Positions 12,592 to 24,267 of a stretch of DNA of 64,000 bases are shown one piece after another. The position numbers were made by a program, and so were the translations under genes. The notes below the pieces were generated by a model. It ran no database searches. It was not told the origin of the DNA and saw nothing but the letters and a program-made list of their open reading frames with translations. Source of the stretch: Nymphalis io. Taxonomy: Eukaryota > Arthropoda > Insecta > Lepidoptera > Nymphalidae. How positions within the stretch are numbered: the first letter of the stretch is position 1; every line of letters begins with the position of its first letter. Location: positions 14,421,501 through 14,485,500 of the forward strand of contig NC_065894.1 in assembly GCF_905147045.1 (NCBI RefSeq), read 5' to 3'.

Positions 12592-13101
12592 TGAGAATTT
12601 TTCTGACAGAAAAACCCAATAACTTTTTATTGGCCTAACCTGGGAATTGAACCCAGGACCTACAGGTCTGCGGCCTTATATCAAGCCACTAGACCAACGA
12701 GGCAGTCAAAATATGGTTATACTTTGCAGTGGACAAAAATATTTATAAATATTCTACAGAAACATCGCCAATTTGTAAGATGGTTGTTTACCCAAAATTG
12801 TACTCTATATTTTTGCTTTCCGAGGCACGGGAGTGTACACACTTCCAACTTCCAGACTCCGGGCTGCTACTGAGAATTTTTCTGACAGAAAAACCCAATA
12901 ACTTTTTATTGGCCCAACCTGGGAATTGAACCCAGGACCTACAGGTCTGCGGCCTTATATCAAGCCACTAGACCAACGAGGCAGTCAAAATATGCTTATA
13001 CTTTGCAGTGGACAAAAATATTTATAAATATTCTACAGAAACATCGCCAATTTGTAAGATGGTTGTTTACCCAAAATTGTACTCAATATTTTTGTTCGAG
13101 A
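12592..13101 (-). repeat. Tandem duplication carrying a reverse family B SINE
   Basis: Two direct copies with a period of 279 bases: copy 1 is 12592-12870, copy 2 is 12871 to about 13101. Each contains, in reverse, the tRNA-like head of family B (CCCAGGACCTACAGGTCTGC, then CCACTAGACCAACGAGGCAG) plus about 110 bases of flanking unique DNA. The distal SINE part (CCGAGGCACGGGAGTGTACA, about 12820-12870) is present only once, between the copies. The copies differ at only a few positions by eye, so the duplication is fairly young. Confidence 0.8.
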
Positions 13102-15204
13102 TTCGGATGAAACACTGAACGCCATAGATGTAATGATAAAAATACTTATAATATTACTCAATAAGAAAAGAGGATTACTAAGTAGTTAAAAATAAAATGT
13201 ATGTATTTTACGTAATATTATAAAATTTATCACTCAAATATCGCTTCATTTCAAATTGAAAGATCTCAATATTGGCAGTGAGCACATGATGTTTACGTAT
13301 TTAATGTTGACCATTCGTCACGGCGGCCTTGAACCGTAATTAGTTTTTAGTTCTTGTAAGACTACTTTAATTCTCACAATGTGTGAATAATTGCTATGTT
13401 ACGAATAGACATTTTTTGTGGTTATTACTTTATTATAATAAAATATATTATTAATTAATAAATGCGGAAGCGGGATTCTTGGTTTATTCTTCTTTTGCTA
13501 GTTTTAACGTAGAAATAGCTTAAGAATTAAAACAATAGTAACTACGAACTAATTTTCAAAAAATTGGCGTCATCGGTATTGGAGATTAGAGATAAAATGA
13601 TATCTTTGTTGTTATGAATATAAAATTGCCCGGTCTATTTATCCGGTATCGACAACCGGCAACAACGTCACAACCTACATCGAAACGCAGGTGAATAAAT
13701 TAGTACGACCAAGACGGACAAAGGCTAGACGACTGTGTATACTAAAAAGATCGCAAGGCTGAAGCTAGCTTTTAACAAATAAATAAATCATCATATTTTT
13801 TCGTATAGATAAGTTTACCGAAACATTTTAATTATACTCCTTATAATATGCGCCATCATCGGATCATTTGCTCATTTAGGGAAAGAGATAAAGGAAAATG
13901 ATTGATTAATAAAGTCTTCTGCTTCTTCCATCATTCAATTAAAGTTATTATGTAATCACTTCAATTTTTGTTTTATTTGATTTTTAATTGGCTTTTGATT
14001 TTGATTATCTGTACTATCAATAAATTATATTAATATAATATCTTATACTATTTAATATCAAAAAATGGTAGCGTAATGGTCAAACGTTAAGTCCTGAAAT
14101 TGCTCTATGCTAAGCAGTTCTTAAAATAGTATGTTCCGAAAACCCTAATCAAACAAAAGGGATGTATGTATAATGTAAAATAAAACTATATTATAAATTA
14201 AGGTCCACGTTTCTCTATATTTATAATCGACTAAGTTATCATTTTTGATGAGTATCATTTTATGATATTTATTTATTTATTTCAATAATATGTGTATAAA
14301 TAATGTAAAAAAATCTTTATAAATAGGGGCCACTGCATCAACTTTACTCTACATAGTAAGATGCAACCTTCGCGGCGTTAACTTCATTTATTAATGTCAA
14401 TATTAATAATGAAGGAGGCTGGATAAAGGTTAATGTACAGTTAAAGGGCAGTCGAGTAAGTTCCATTTGAACTCGGAGCCATCACTAGTATTTTAATAAA
14501 TATACCGGACTGATTTCAAGTAACTTTTACTTCTTCATTTCCAAACGTCAACCAGAGATGTCAGCCATCGTTACACCCACAATATAATTTATATAATGAC
14601 TGGTTACTTACCAACGTACGATGGAAACAAGTTCTGCTTTGCTCATAGCAGATATCGTCTAATATTATGCCGCCTTACAAAATTATATAGGAAAACCATT
14701 TTAAACATTACTTAATAAACCGATCGATTACATTTTGAAACATATTATAAATTAAGGAAATTTTCAACAATCTATAAGAATAAATCCAATCAAGTTTGTT
14801 TGGTGTAGAATATTTTGCTGCTTATTTATAATTAATCTTGATGAATGTTCGTTTTTTATTGTTTAAGGAAAGTAGACTGGTCAATGGGCCAGCAAATTTA
14901 ATACTTATTGTATAAACACTTAGTATATAGAAAATTTAACTGACACAAACACAAATCAGTAGTGATCAGAAGTATCAAAAATACTTCACCAAATGCCAAT
15001 CCGCACTAAGTCTGGAGAGTTTATATAAATTAAATGATAACAATAAGACATTTCAATAAATCAAAAACGCACTTTTTTCAAATACGCTTACAAGCACTTC
15101 ACGTCATTTTAAAAGAAAAAAATACGGGCGGTTAGGAATTTGGATTTAAATAAGAAAGGCGACGAAACTCAGAAGTCATTTTTTTTATAAATTCAAATAA
15201 TCAT

Positions 15205-15375
15205 ATATAATTACAGGCACAAGAGACATAACATCTTAGTTCCCAAGGTTGGTGGCGTATTGGTGAAGTAAGCGATGGTTAACATTTCTTACAAAGCCTT
15301 TATCTATGAGCGTTGGTGACCATTAGATGGCCTATATGTTCGTTCTCCTACCTATAATATAAAAATAATAAAAAA
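15205..15375 (+). repeat. Family C interspersed repeat, 3' part
   Basis: ATTACAGGCACAAGAGACAT, then AAGGTTGGTGGCGTATTGG, ending in CCTATAATATAAAAATAATA. Plus orientation, 5' truncated. Confidence 0.7.
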
Positions 15376-15769
15376 TAAGCTTATCGAAGCTGAAGAATGT
15401 TCAGTAAACTGAAATAAAATATTCGTGATGTAAATCCAATTTAATTTAACTTTACGATATAAATCGTAATATTTGAAGACTTTTTGGTCGTTTTAATAAC
15501 AGACATTCATTAAAATTTACAGAATCTTAGAAGTATAAATATAAAACAATGTAATATACTTCGTCATTGTTTTCATTTCTAGTACTAATACTGATACTAA
15601 TTACTGCTCTTAATATTTACGTACATATACTATATTACCTAAAAGCTAAGTTAAGACCATATTATGACGAAAATTTTATCCACAATCGTACCAAATACCC
15701 AAAATAAAATAAACAAAAATGGCAATGAATTAGCAAGGATTATAATTTATGATAGGGGCGCGGAAGAAC

Positions 15770-15848
15770 CGAGGACGAGTTGCGTCATGACGGCGCTGCC
15801 AAAATCCGCAACACTATATATGCAGCCGGCGCAGCGTCCACGGCACAG
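15770..15848 (+). promoter_or_regulatory. Promoter of gene 3
   Basis: CGAGGACGAGTTGCGTCA begins at 15770 and TATATAT at 15815, 45 bases later. A clear TCA initiator is not present 30 bases downstream (the sequence there is GGCACAG). About 70 bases upstream of the element also match the region before gene 8 (41222-41292). Confidence 0.65.
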
Positions 15849-15879
15849 AACACTCGAGTCTCCGATCTTACTTACCAAT

Positions 15880-16757
15880 ATGAAAGCCTTCGTAAGTACT
15901 GTAGCAATTATTACAACATAATATCTATATTATTCGTAATTTGTATTTACTCTATTACATCAAATACTAAAAACTCGAAAATTCTTGAGTCACGTGTATT
16001 TCTTAAAAACCTTTGTGCTTTACTTTATGTGTATAAATATTAATACATCGATTTAACAAACACTGCATTACTATTGATTATTTAAATCCACGAATTATAA
16101 CAATACTTTCTAACAATGCCGCAACTACTAAAAGTATGATGTTAATTGGCTTACAATTAATTCGTAATGACTTACAAACAGTTGATTCCACTGGTTGCGT
16201 GGTTTAAAATATTGTTTATTATTATGTTTCGATAGATCGTTGTATGCGCTCTCGTGGCCTGCGTCGCCGCCGGCAGTGAGAAGCGTGAGAAGCGTGGCTT
16301 CCTCAGCGGCGTCCACTCGTACAGCGGTGGCATCAGCGGGGGTTATCTCGGAGGATACAGCAGTGGCTACAGTGGTGGCCACGGAGGCTATGGTGGATAC
16401 AGCGGCTACTCGGGCTACTCTGCACCCGCTATCAGCTACGCCGCACCCGCTGCCAAGGTCGTGACCGTCAACAAAGTAGTCAACACTCAACGCGTCATCG
16501 ACGTCCCGCAAGTCGTGAACGTGCGCAAAGTGGTGTCTGTGCCTCAAGTAGTATCCGTGAACAAGGTGGTGGCCGCTCCCAGCTACAGCGGTTACAGCAG
16601 CGGTCTGTACGGTAACAGCTACGGATCCGGTTACAGTTCGGGATACGGCTATGGCTCCGGCTATAGCTCCGGTTACGGCTCCGGCTCCGGCTATGGCTCC
16701 GGCTACGGCTCCGGTTACGGCTCCGGCTACGGCTTGGGCTACTCAAGCGGTTGGTGA
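15880..16757 (+). CDS. Gene 3: cuticle-type Gly/Ser/Tyr-rich protein with V-V hexads
   Basis: Exon 1 15880-15891 (MKAF, donor GTAAGT), exon 2 16236-16757 (acceptor GATAG), intron of 344 bases, 177 residues. The signal peptide is followed by S-E-K-R-E-K-R-G-F-L-S-G. Next come a Gly/Tyr/Ser region, one S-A-P-A/Y-A-A-P-A stretch, seven hexads (residues 79-120, first V-V-T-V-N-K), and a tail of G-Y-G-S-G repeats ending S-S-G-W. Exon 2 is much richer in GC than its surroundings. By eye the coding sequence is nearly the same as gene 8, 25 kb away, while the introns differ in length and sequence. AATAAA is at 16872-16877. Function as extracellular cuticle matrix protein is inferred from composition and family. 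Confidence 0.87.
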
Positions 16758-16939
16758 TGAACAACTAAAAGAATACTAGTCCAATTACTGTGATCTTATG
16801 TATAATCATATTTTCTATAATTCTTTAATATTATTTAAAAGGTTTATATGTATATGTATGAATTATATTGCAATAAATTTATATTCTATTTAATTATTTC
16901 TTTTATTTTTTGTGCACTTGATTTAATGAAATCGAATCT

Positions 16940-17100
16940 AAATAGTTTTATTGAAATAGACTTTCCTCGTGATATTTTCCTTCAGCACAGATCAAATTAT
17001 GAATTATTATAAGTGTCGATTGTCCGGGATTGAATCCACAATCGGTTGTAAGGACTTCCGTGTTTTAACCACTGTGCCATCGTGACTCGGATCGTTAAAA
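16940..17100 (-). repeat. Family A-type SINE, reverse, diverged
   Basis: On the minus strand a tRNA-like head can be read (GATGGCACAGTGGTTAAAAC, then GATTGTGGATTCAATCCCGG), followed by the SINE body with GAAGGAAAATATCACGAGGA. It is a diverged relative of the copies at 26609 and 44533. Confidence 0.6.
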
Positions 17101-17282
17101 TGGTAATATTGTTGAAATAAGCAAGTGTGCGTAGATTTGAATTATAGTAATTATTATTTAGCTGTACATATTTTATGAAGCCTCTTCGCTTACAACCCCA
17201 TGAATACACTCAGTTCATCTCATTTACCTATTATGAAAAAAACATAGTCAAGATCCCGATATTATATACATAATAATAATAA

Positions 17283-17639
17283 TGTCCTCTAGACTGATTT
17301 CGGCCACGGCGGCCAATGTCAAGAGAGATTAGCCAACTGCGCAGGAGATATTATAGTGCACAAGTGTGTGCGCTAACACAGGTGCACTCTCTCTTCCCTC
17401 ACTCTTGAAATCCGATGGGACGGCAATCCGACACGACCGGAGAGTCCAGGTGCAGGACCAACGGCTTTACGTGCTTTCCGAGACACAGGAGTGTACACAC
17501 TTCCAACTTCCAGACTCCGCTACTGAGAATTTTCTGACAGTAAAACCCAATAACTTATTATTTGCCCGACCTGGGATTTGAACCCAGGATCTCCGGGTCT
17601 GCGGCCTTACATCAAACCACTAGACCAACGAGGCAGTCA
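17283..17639 (-). repeat. Family B SINE, near full length, reverse
   Basis: The tRNA-like head lies at the right end (CCACTAGACCAACGAGGCAG) and the 3' end at the left, next to an AAT run (ATT tail in sense). The body contains GGCCACGGCGGCCAATGTCA and CCGAGACACAGGAGTGTACA. It matches 24268-24590, 42349-42643 and, in the other orientation, 53782-54021. Confidence 0.8.
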
Positions 17640-18109
17640 TATACATTTATGCTGTATGTACATATATCGGAACAAACATGTCACGTTTTGTCTGATAATA
17701 AATAAAGTTTTTTATGAATATGTCAATATGCCGACCGAACTGTAGAGCTTTTAACGCTATAACCAAAAGGCTATTTGGTGACTAACTACAGCATTACTAT
17801 AGACACCATTATGGCAGTACTTCACTTGGCGTAGTGTTCGCTTATTTGCACAGTGTGTACAGAATTTTTTGATTATAAAACAAAATAGAAATATGCTTTA
17901 CTGCACACCAAAAATTATGTATAAATGTGGTCTAATCGCTAAGAAAGCGACTTCTCTCAAACAAATCATTCTATTGATTAAATGACTTCTTATAATCGCA
18001 GCAGTAGTACAAGCAGCTCTCAGTTTCATAATATTTAAATATACATAGTGTTAATGTTTGCCCTATTTCACCAAAAATGCGTGTGTGTTTTATTTATTTA
18101 TAAAATGTG

Positions 18110-18185
18110 GGCTAATGTGCCACCAGCAACCTCAGGAACTAAGATGTTATGTCTTGCGTCATGTGCCCGTAGTATCACTAGTATC
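18110..18185 (-). repeat. Family C scrap, reverse
   Basis: GCTAATGTGCCACCAGCAAC followed by CTCAGGAACTAAGATGTTATG matches the reverse of the family C core. Confidence 0.45.
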
Positions 18186-19059
18186 TTAGCGTGATATGCT
18201 TTTCACATTACAGGTTATCATAATATATAAAAAATCTATAAAAGCGTTGAAACAGGCTGTTAGTTTATTTAATATTTATTAATATTTGAATTCAGGTATT
18301 ATGATCAGCGTAATACTTCCGTCTCACACGTTGAGTACGTACTACTCTACGTCTCTCAATACAATTTTCACAATAATATAAATATTATTTTGATAAATAT
18401 AGCGACAATCATTATATAAACATGAGGAGCAAAGGTGCTTGCCTAAGGCAAGGTATTCGTTGATATAATAAGATTCCGCAGATATTTTTAAATCGGTCTA
18501 TTAATATGTTTTAATTTGTCTTAAATAAAACATTAATATATCACTTAATAAACAGTACAAGGATAACTAGAAATAAACGTAGGAAGTCGTATTCATTATT
18601 TACCATTGTCTATAAATTTGATTATTTTCAGTTGACTAAAAAAATGCTGGTCTGATAGTAGCATTATATTATATACTGGTATTCAGATAAACACATTTTT
18701 ATTTTTAAAATTTATATATAAAAACATATGACTAAATATTTACATTATATATGAGTCATACTCAGTGCAGTGTTGTATTAAATTTAGGAACCGATGTATC
18801 GTAAGTCCTCAACGATGTGTGCTTTACAAATATTTAATTAACAGGCACCATTAATTTTTATGTACCCACCGATGATAATCATGTTTTTCTTGTAATAATG
18901 CTTTAATGTATAAAAATGAATGTTTGATGTTTGTCCTTCAATAAACGTTCTCTGTATACCCTCATCTACCCGCGTGCAGCTGATATGGGTAGCTAGTACA
19001 CTAATATGATTTTTTATTTTTAAACATAATTATGATTGACTTGAACCAGGTCTAGCGAC

Positions 19060-19555
19060 GTGACGTGACTGTCTGCGCGAGGAACGGTACGCGCACAAAA
19101 TCGTCGTCGGAGTAATCCTGCCGGCCTTCGAAGCCTGGACGAAAGCGATGATTCATTGTATTCACGACTCATACCTGTAATGACCTGTCATGGTTGTTTT
19201 GGAAAATACCTGTGTACGATCGGAAGCAACGACGATGATCCACCACTGTAACTCCGACCGGGACGCCGCTCAGCATACGTTGGAGGCGAAAGGTTGATCC
19301 TGGTCTGCGGGACCTCTCCCTGGCGTGGATAACCTTTGCCTCCTCCTGTGATATCATCACGGTCTAGAAGGAGATGGCGAAGCAGGAACGGGCAAGATCT
19401 GACCCCGCTCGACGAAGACGACCTCTATGTTTTCTCGGGAGAGAAGTGTGGCACACAAAAAGAGCTCCGCCTCGCAGATATGTTATATAAACAGTACCCA
19501 TCAGCCTGTCTGATCCGTGGAAAGGATGGCCACCAGCGTAGTTTAAGAGCTTAAG
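19060..19555 (+). mobile_element. R1-type LINE remnant (3' end of ORF2)
   Basis: One plus frame reads H-H-C-N-S-D-R-D-A-A-Q-H-T-L-E, resembling the C-terminal Cys/His motif after the RT domain in R1-clade LINEs. Another frame further on reads M-A-K-Q-E-R-A-R, matching the tail that follows it. Frame changes and stops show that it is a decayed fragment. Confidence 0.55.
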
Positions 19556-20470
19556 AATCAATGTTAAAGTTTCTCTCTAAAGAAAACTACTAAGTTATGT
19601 TAAGGTCAAAACCACAGAGTTGGCCATGAACGACCAAAAACGTAGTTATATGTAGATCAGATCGCGTTAGAAATGAAAGTTTTGATGACGTCACAACTAG
19701 TTCGGATTTAGCGCAAGTGTTCGCGACATCCGGCGTTTTCGAGTGTCTACTAACGTTAGGAACCTTTAAGTGTTTAAATATCTTAATGCATAAAATTAAT
19801 AAGCAAAAAGGCTTGCAGTACTAGCCTAATGTCTATCTGACTTTAGAGAAAAAGGTTTCACTCGGAGCTTATAAGCTCTATTAAGAGTAAAATTATATTT
19901 ATATAATTTTCCCGATAACCATAGATTCTATTTATCCGACATATACTCGTAACATGATTGGCTAAATATTTTCGATTAATATATATTTATGCGTTGTATG
20001 TTTAGTGACATATAACTCGTTATTGACTCATAACGGTAATGTAATGTATACTATACGGATGATGTATACAAAAAAGTGTTAGTAAAACATAATATATTAT
20101 GAAATAATAATTTATATTAAAAAAACCCTATTTATCAAAACCACAAAACTTAAAATTGTGATCGTAACGGCTGTTATTAGGCATCGAAAAAGGACACTTA
20201 AAGAGATTTTAATAGAAAAATTCAAACCGGCTAAATCTGTAAAAAGTATTGACAGTATTTTACAGGAATATCCAAGTATTTATATAAGCACATTTAATTT
20301 CTTTATGATATCGTTTTTTTCTCTGAATGTTTAGATCAAGTCGTTATATTTCATAAAACTATTGCCACAGTTCGTTGTTATGTAACTACATAGCATAGCA
20401 CTAAGGAATATTTTTGAAATCCAATTTACACAAATAATTCGCGAAAGATATCATTAAGAAAAAAAAACTG

Positions 20471-20550
20471 CGAGGACCAAATTTCGACATTGCACTAGTG
20501 TAGCGCGACTATGAGTATAAAGCTTGTGGGGTGCGAACAAGTGTATCATT
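20471..20550 (+). promoter_or_regulatory. Promoter of gene 4
   Basis: CGAGGACCAAATTTCGACAT at 20471 is a weaker version of the shared element. TATAAA is at 20516 (45 bases on) and TCATT at 20546, 30 bases after the TATA box. The start codon is at 20583. Confidence 0.65.
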
Positions 20551-20582
20551 CACAGCGACACACTCACACAGAAAACTTCAAC

Positions 20583-21310
20583 ATGAAAGCTTTCGTGAGT
20601 ATCAAACTGTTATTAAAATAACTATCTATTGAACGATCGCAAATTATATTTCCTATGTAACAACTTATCATTACTGAATCACCAAAGTATACTTAAATTG
20701 AACGTTTTTTTTACAGATCGTTGTCTGCGCTATTGTGGCCTGCGCTTCAGCCGGTAATGAGAAGCGGGAGAAACGAGGTTTCCTCGGCGGTCTTCACTCT
20801 ATTGACAGTCTTTCCTACGGAGGCTCGTACGGTGGTATTTATGGCAATGACTATGGTTATGGTGGCTACTCGGGTTACTCTGCACCCGCTATAAGCTACG
20901 CTGCACCCGCCATCAACTACGCACCTGCGACCAGTTACGCTGCACCTGTGATCAGTCACGCAGCACCTGCAATCGGTTACGCTGCACCTGCGATCAGCTA
21001 CGCTGCTCCTGCAATTAATTACGCAGCACCTGCAATCAGCTACGCCGCACCTGCTGCCAAAGTTGTGACAGTCAACAAAGTGGTCAACTCGCAGCGTGTC
21101 GTTGACGTCCCACAAGTGGTGAAGGTGCGCAAAGTGGTGTCCGAGCCTCAAATAGTGTCCGTCAACAAGGTAGTAGCCGCTCCCTCCCCCCTCAGCTACA
21201 ACGCCTATAACAGCGGACTCCTTGGATTCGGATACGGATCTAATGACATCGCAGGTTACAGTTACGGTTCCGATTATGGATACGACTCCGGTTTCTCTAG
21301 CGGTTGGTGA
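20583..21310 (+). CDS. Gene 4: cuticle protein 16.5-like, Y-A-A-P-A repeat protein
   Basis: Exon 1 20583-20594 (MKAF, donor GTGAGT), exon 2 20717-21310 (acceptor TTTACAG), intron of only 122 bases, 201 residues. After the signal peptide comes N-E-K-R-E-K-R-G-F-L-G-G-L-H-S. Residues of about 55-118 are seven-residue units of the form I-S-Y-A-A-P-A, with one V-I-S-H-A-A-P-A variant. Hexads occupy residues 120-161, with one Glu in place of Val (V-V-S-E-P-Q). The C terminus is Gly/Tyr/Ser-rich, ending S-S-G-W. It is closest to genes 5, 6 and 7 and has the fewest H-A-A-P-A units. No canonical AATAAA is obvious within 150 bases of the stop. Confidence 0.87.
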
Positions 21311-21773
21311 GCAAAAACAATCCTATTCTTCTAGTCAACATCTCCTGTATAAGTCTTTTTGTTATTTTTATTTAATGATGAAATACAATAATATTTTTAC
21401 AAGTTCTTGTATCATTTATTACACTTCATACATATTATATATCTTTGAATGTTATACCTAATATTATCAATTTATAAAATAATGTAGAGATTATAATCTC
21501 AGATATTATAAAACAGGAAGCTAATGATAAAGTACACTAAGTGAACTAAAATAAACAACAACAACAAAAATAAAAAATAAATCTAAATCCATATTAAAAT
21601 TAAAGCCTCAGCAAAAGAATAGGTTTTAGCGAGGCTTATTTTTTATATATAATAGACGAATTTAAAATTGTCTTTAAATAACAACAGCTTTTTTTATTGT
21701 CATCCGAATAAAATGAAACAAAACCAAAGTTTCAGTATTTTCAGAAATTAAGGTGTACATACATATACATATA

Positions 21774-21811
21774 TTTTGCTTTGTATGTATGTTTATACAT
21801 ACAAAGCAAAA
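21774..21811. repeat. Perfect 16-base inverted repeat with 6-base loop
   Basis: TTTTGCTTTGTATGTA (21774-21789), loop TGTTTA, then the exact reverse complement (21796-21811). It lies about 460 bases after the stop of gene 4. The function is unknown; a mobile-element end or a structured transcript end are possible. Confidence 0.85.
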
Positions 21812-22051
21812 ATAAAAATATTTGCAATTTGTGTTCTGTTACTCATCTGCATTTACAGACACATGGTTCCTACTGCTTTACTACATGTGTTTTGGGTGTT
21901 TTTTTTTAACATAAGACATAAATTGGCAAAGATAAATATGCTGCGATATTTATTACACACTTAGCTATAAGCAACACAATTGATTGTTTTCATTTCTAAA
22001 GATTTTTTTTAATTAACAATTATATGCTTTGATTGTACACATATATCGGAA

Positions 22052-22135
22052 CTGCCTCGTTGGTCAAGTCCATCCCATCGTACTATGAGAGTGAGGGAAT
22101 AAATAGTGCAACTGTGTTTATGTACACACTTTATA
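22052..22135 (+). repeat. Family B SINE fragment with internal deletion
   Basis: ACTGCCTCGTTGGTCAAGTC begins like the tRNA-like head, then jumps to the body (CGTACTATGAGAGTGAGGGA). Confidence 0.55.
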
Positions 22136-22374
22136 ATCCCAATCAGAAATACTCATTCTTTTTGAATAAAAAAATCAAGAAAACTAAAATTTGGTAGAAC
22201 GCGGTGGTCTTAATCTGTATTATGAATGTAAATATCTGGCGTTCAAGTAAAAAAAAATGTCTGGAAACAATTAGGTATGCCTAACTATCAACTTCCATTT
22301 TAACCTCCTAAATGACTGTATGAATATGAATGATACACTTACACACTTTTTATCAATTGAAATACTTTATTTTA

Positions 22375-22490
22375 TGTAAGAAAGCGGCAAACGGGCTGAA
22401 GGCTCGCCTGATGGAAGTGACTACCACCATGAACCCATGGATTCCTGCAACACCGTAAAGCTTGCAGGTGCGACGCCGACCCTTAAACTT
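22375..22490. repeat. Interspersed repeat fragment, other family
   Basis: The stretch with GCTCGCCTGATGGAAGTGAC and ATTCCTGCAACACCGTAAAG is of a type common in lepidopteran genomes. I assign it to no named family. Confidence 0.4.
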
Positions 22491-23224
22491 TTGAATTAAT
22501 GTCAATAAGGAATGTAATCAAGTCTTCTTTTGTGTGTGTGTTACTCGCTCGATTACAATTTTTGATGTGACACTTAAACGTAAGACTTGACTCGTATACC
22601 AATATTAAGATCCTTGTGTAGCAGCCATTCATTCTAGAGAACAACTGAAGAGCTTAGAATTAGCCTCTCCCACTAGCGTAAAAAAAATAATGAATCCATT
22701 CTATAACAAATAACACAAATTAAATATATGTGTCATAAGTTTCTTCAAGTCTAATCCAATGCCCGTGTTGCATTTGCAAAGCGTAAGAAACGTGTTATAG
22801 GCGTGTTATATTATTATATTCACTTGGTGATAGGGCTTTTGGTAAGCCGTAGGCGCTATCATTGTTCTAACCACAAAGAGCTACAATTTATATAAGATAT
22901 TGCACAGCTTCAAGCATAAAGTTTAAATTACGCAAATTCTTCTATCCGTGTTTTTAAAATAATCAGTGAATTTATATAAAAATATTTGCAAATAAATACT
23001 AATTTTTATGGAAGTCAGTTAAAAATAAACACATATTGAAGTAAAAACTTAATATTGCACACTACTACACACACTATTTTGAAAATATTCGAGCTTAGAA
23101 AGAGAGGTGATAAGAATATGATAAAAAATTGTAATTTAAAAGATTATTTTCGGTATTAATCATCTCAGATAGAAATTAAAATTTGAAAATAAATAAATAA
23201 AAAAACAAATAAAAAAATACAATA

Positions 23225-23650
23225 AAACACAAATTTTTGACCGTGACGTCCCAACGGTAGGCGCGCCTCTGCAACCCTCCAAATCCTAGGGGGTTCTCGG
23301 GGTACAGAGACCTCCTAGCCCTTTCGATACTTATGGCGGGAGGAGAAGGTATGCATAGCGCCAACGTCTTCTCCCTGTTCTTTTTCGGCGAAGCAAGTCA
23401 ACGGAAGTATTGTTCTCACGCTCCTTCTCCCGGCCTCCTTCTGCGACATGACGTTTTCGCAGAAAGAGACTATCTCCTTCCAGCACCTCTCGCTACCGAC
23501 CATGGCGCTTATTACGCTCAGCAGTGTCCAACAACAATGGCCGCCAGGGAATGGCGCTGAGACCCCATTCAGCACACTCAATCAGGGTGTGATGCGCCGT
23601 GTCCGAAGGCTCGCTGCACTCATGGCAGGAGGGTGCGACTTCCAACCCCC
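23225..23650 (-). mobile_element. R1-type LINE 3' end, reverse
   Basis: On the minus strand the motif P-S-C-H-E-C-S-E-P-S-D-T-A-H-H-T-L, followed by I-E-C-A-E-W, gives the C-x2-C-x8-H-x4-C pattern typical of the post-RT Cys/His motif of R1-clade LINEs. About 40 codons later comes V-M-S-Q-K-E-A. The reading frame is split by frameshifts. It is part of a cluster of LINE ends with 23672-23835 and 23836-23965. Confidence 0.65.
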
Positions 23651-23671
23651 CTATCCGGTAAATTTTTTTTT

Positions 23672-23835
23672 TTATTTGCCGGGTAGGCAAATTACTCTAC
23701 TCCACCTGATGGTAAGTGGTAGTAGAGTCAAAACGTGACGACGGCCAGTACGGACAGGAAGAATGTTCTGCACTAGCCGCCCCCGCCTTGTGGCCCGCAA
23801 GATACCTCGTTTGAAAGAAGCCGGATTGTAAGAGG
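23672..23835 (-). mobile_element. 3' end fragment of the jockey/CR1-type LINE, reverse
   Basis: The minus-strand translation (N-P-A-S-F-K-R-G, then R-R-G-R-L-V-Q-N) and the tail ACCACTTACCATCAGGTGGA match the 3' end of the large element at 32245-35921. It contains only the last part of the ORF and the 3' UTR. Confidence 0.65.
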
Positions 23836-23965
23836 GGTTGACACCCACCCGCATAGGCGTCACGGTAGCATGCGAAAGCGATCCCGTGGCGCTCCTCATT
23901 AAGACGGAAAGGGTACCGCTGGTTTTTTAGTGGGTATTCCGATGTTTGGGGCGCTTTTTTTTATA
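23836..23965 (+). mobile_element. R1-type LINE 3' UTR fragment
   Basis: GGCGTCACGGTAGCATGCGA to GGTACCGCTGGTTTTTTAGT matches the 3' UTR of the fragment at 9235-9610 (GGCGTAATGGTAGGATGCGC, GGTACTGCTGGTTTTTAGTG). Confidence 0.55.
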
Positions 23966-23969
23966 GAAC

Positions 23970-24240
23970 CGGAAGGCGGACGAGCATATGGACCACCTGA
24001 TGGTAAGTGGTCACCAACGCCCTTAGACATTGGCATTGTAAGAAATGTCAACCATCGCTTACATATCCAATGCGCCACCAACCTTGGGAACTAAGATTTA
24101 ATGTCCCTTGTGCCTGTAGTTACACTGGCTCACTCACCCTTCAAACCGGAACACAACAATACCAAGTGGGTAGTGCTGTTTTGCGGTAGAATAACTGATA
24201 AGTGGGTGGCACGTGACTTACACAATGCCCTACCACTTAT
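23970..24240 (-). repeat. Family C repeat, reverse
   Basis: Begins with the reverse of the tail (TTTATAGAACCGGAAGGCGG), then CACCTGATGGTAAGTGGTCA, and ends near ACGTGACTTACACAATGCCC. A good copy for the family consensus. Confidence 0.75.
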
Positions 24241-24267
24241 ATGTAGCGCATATTATACATATGATGT

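Larger units (their letters stand above)
12262..15765. other. Intergenic region between genes 2 and 3
   Basis: No gene seen. It holds a duplicated family B SINE (12592-13101) and a family C repeat (15205-15375); the rest is AT-rich and unassigned. Confidence 0.65.
16880..20465. other. Intergenic region between genes 3 and 4
   Basis: No gene seen. It contains a reverse family A SINE fragment (16940-17100), a reverse family B SINE (17283-17639), a family C scrap (18110-18185) and an R1-type LINE remnant (19060-19555). Confidence 0.65.

Noticed and set aside
12592..12710. tRNA-like sequence on the minus strand
   Set aside because: Head of family B SINE, found in several copies with the same body.
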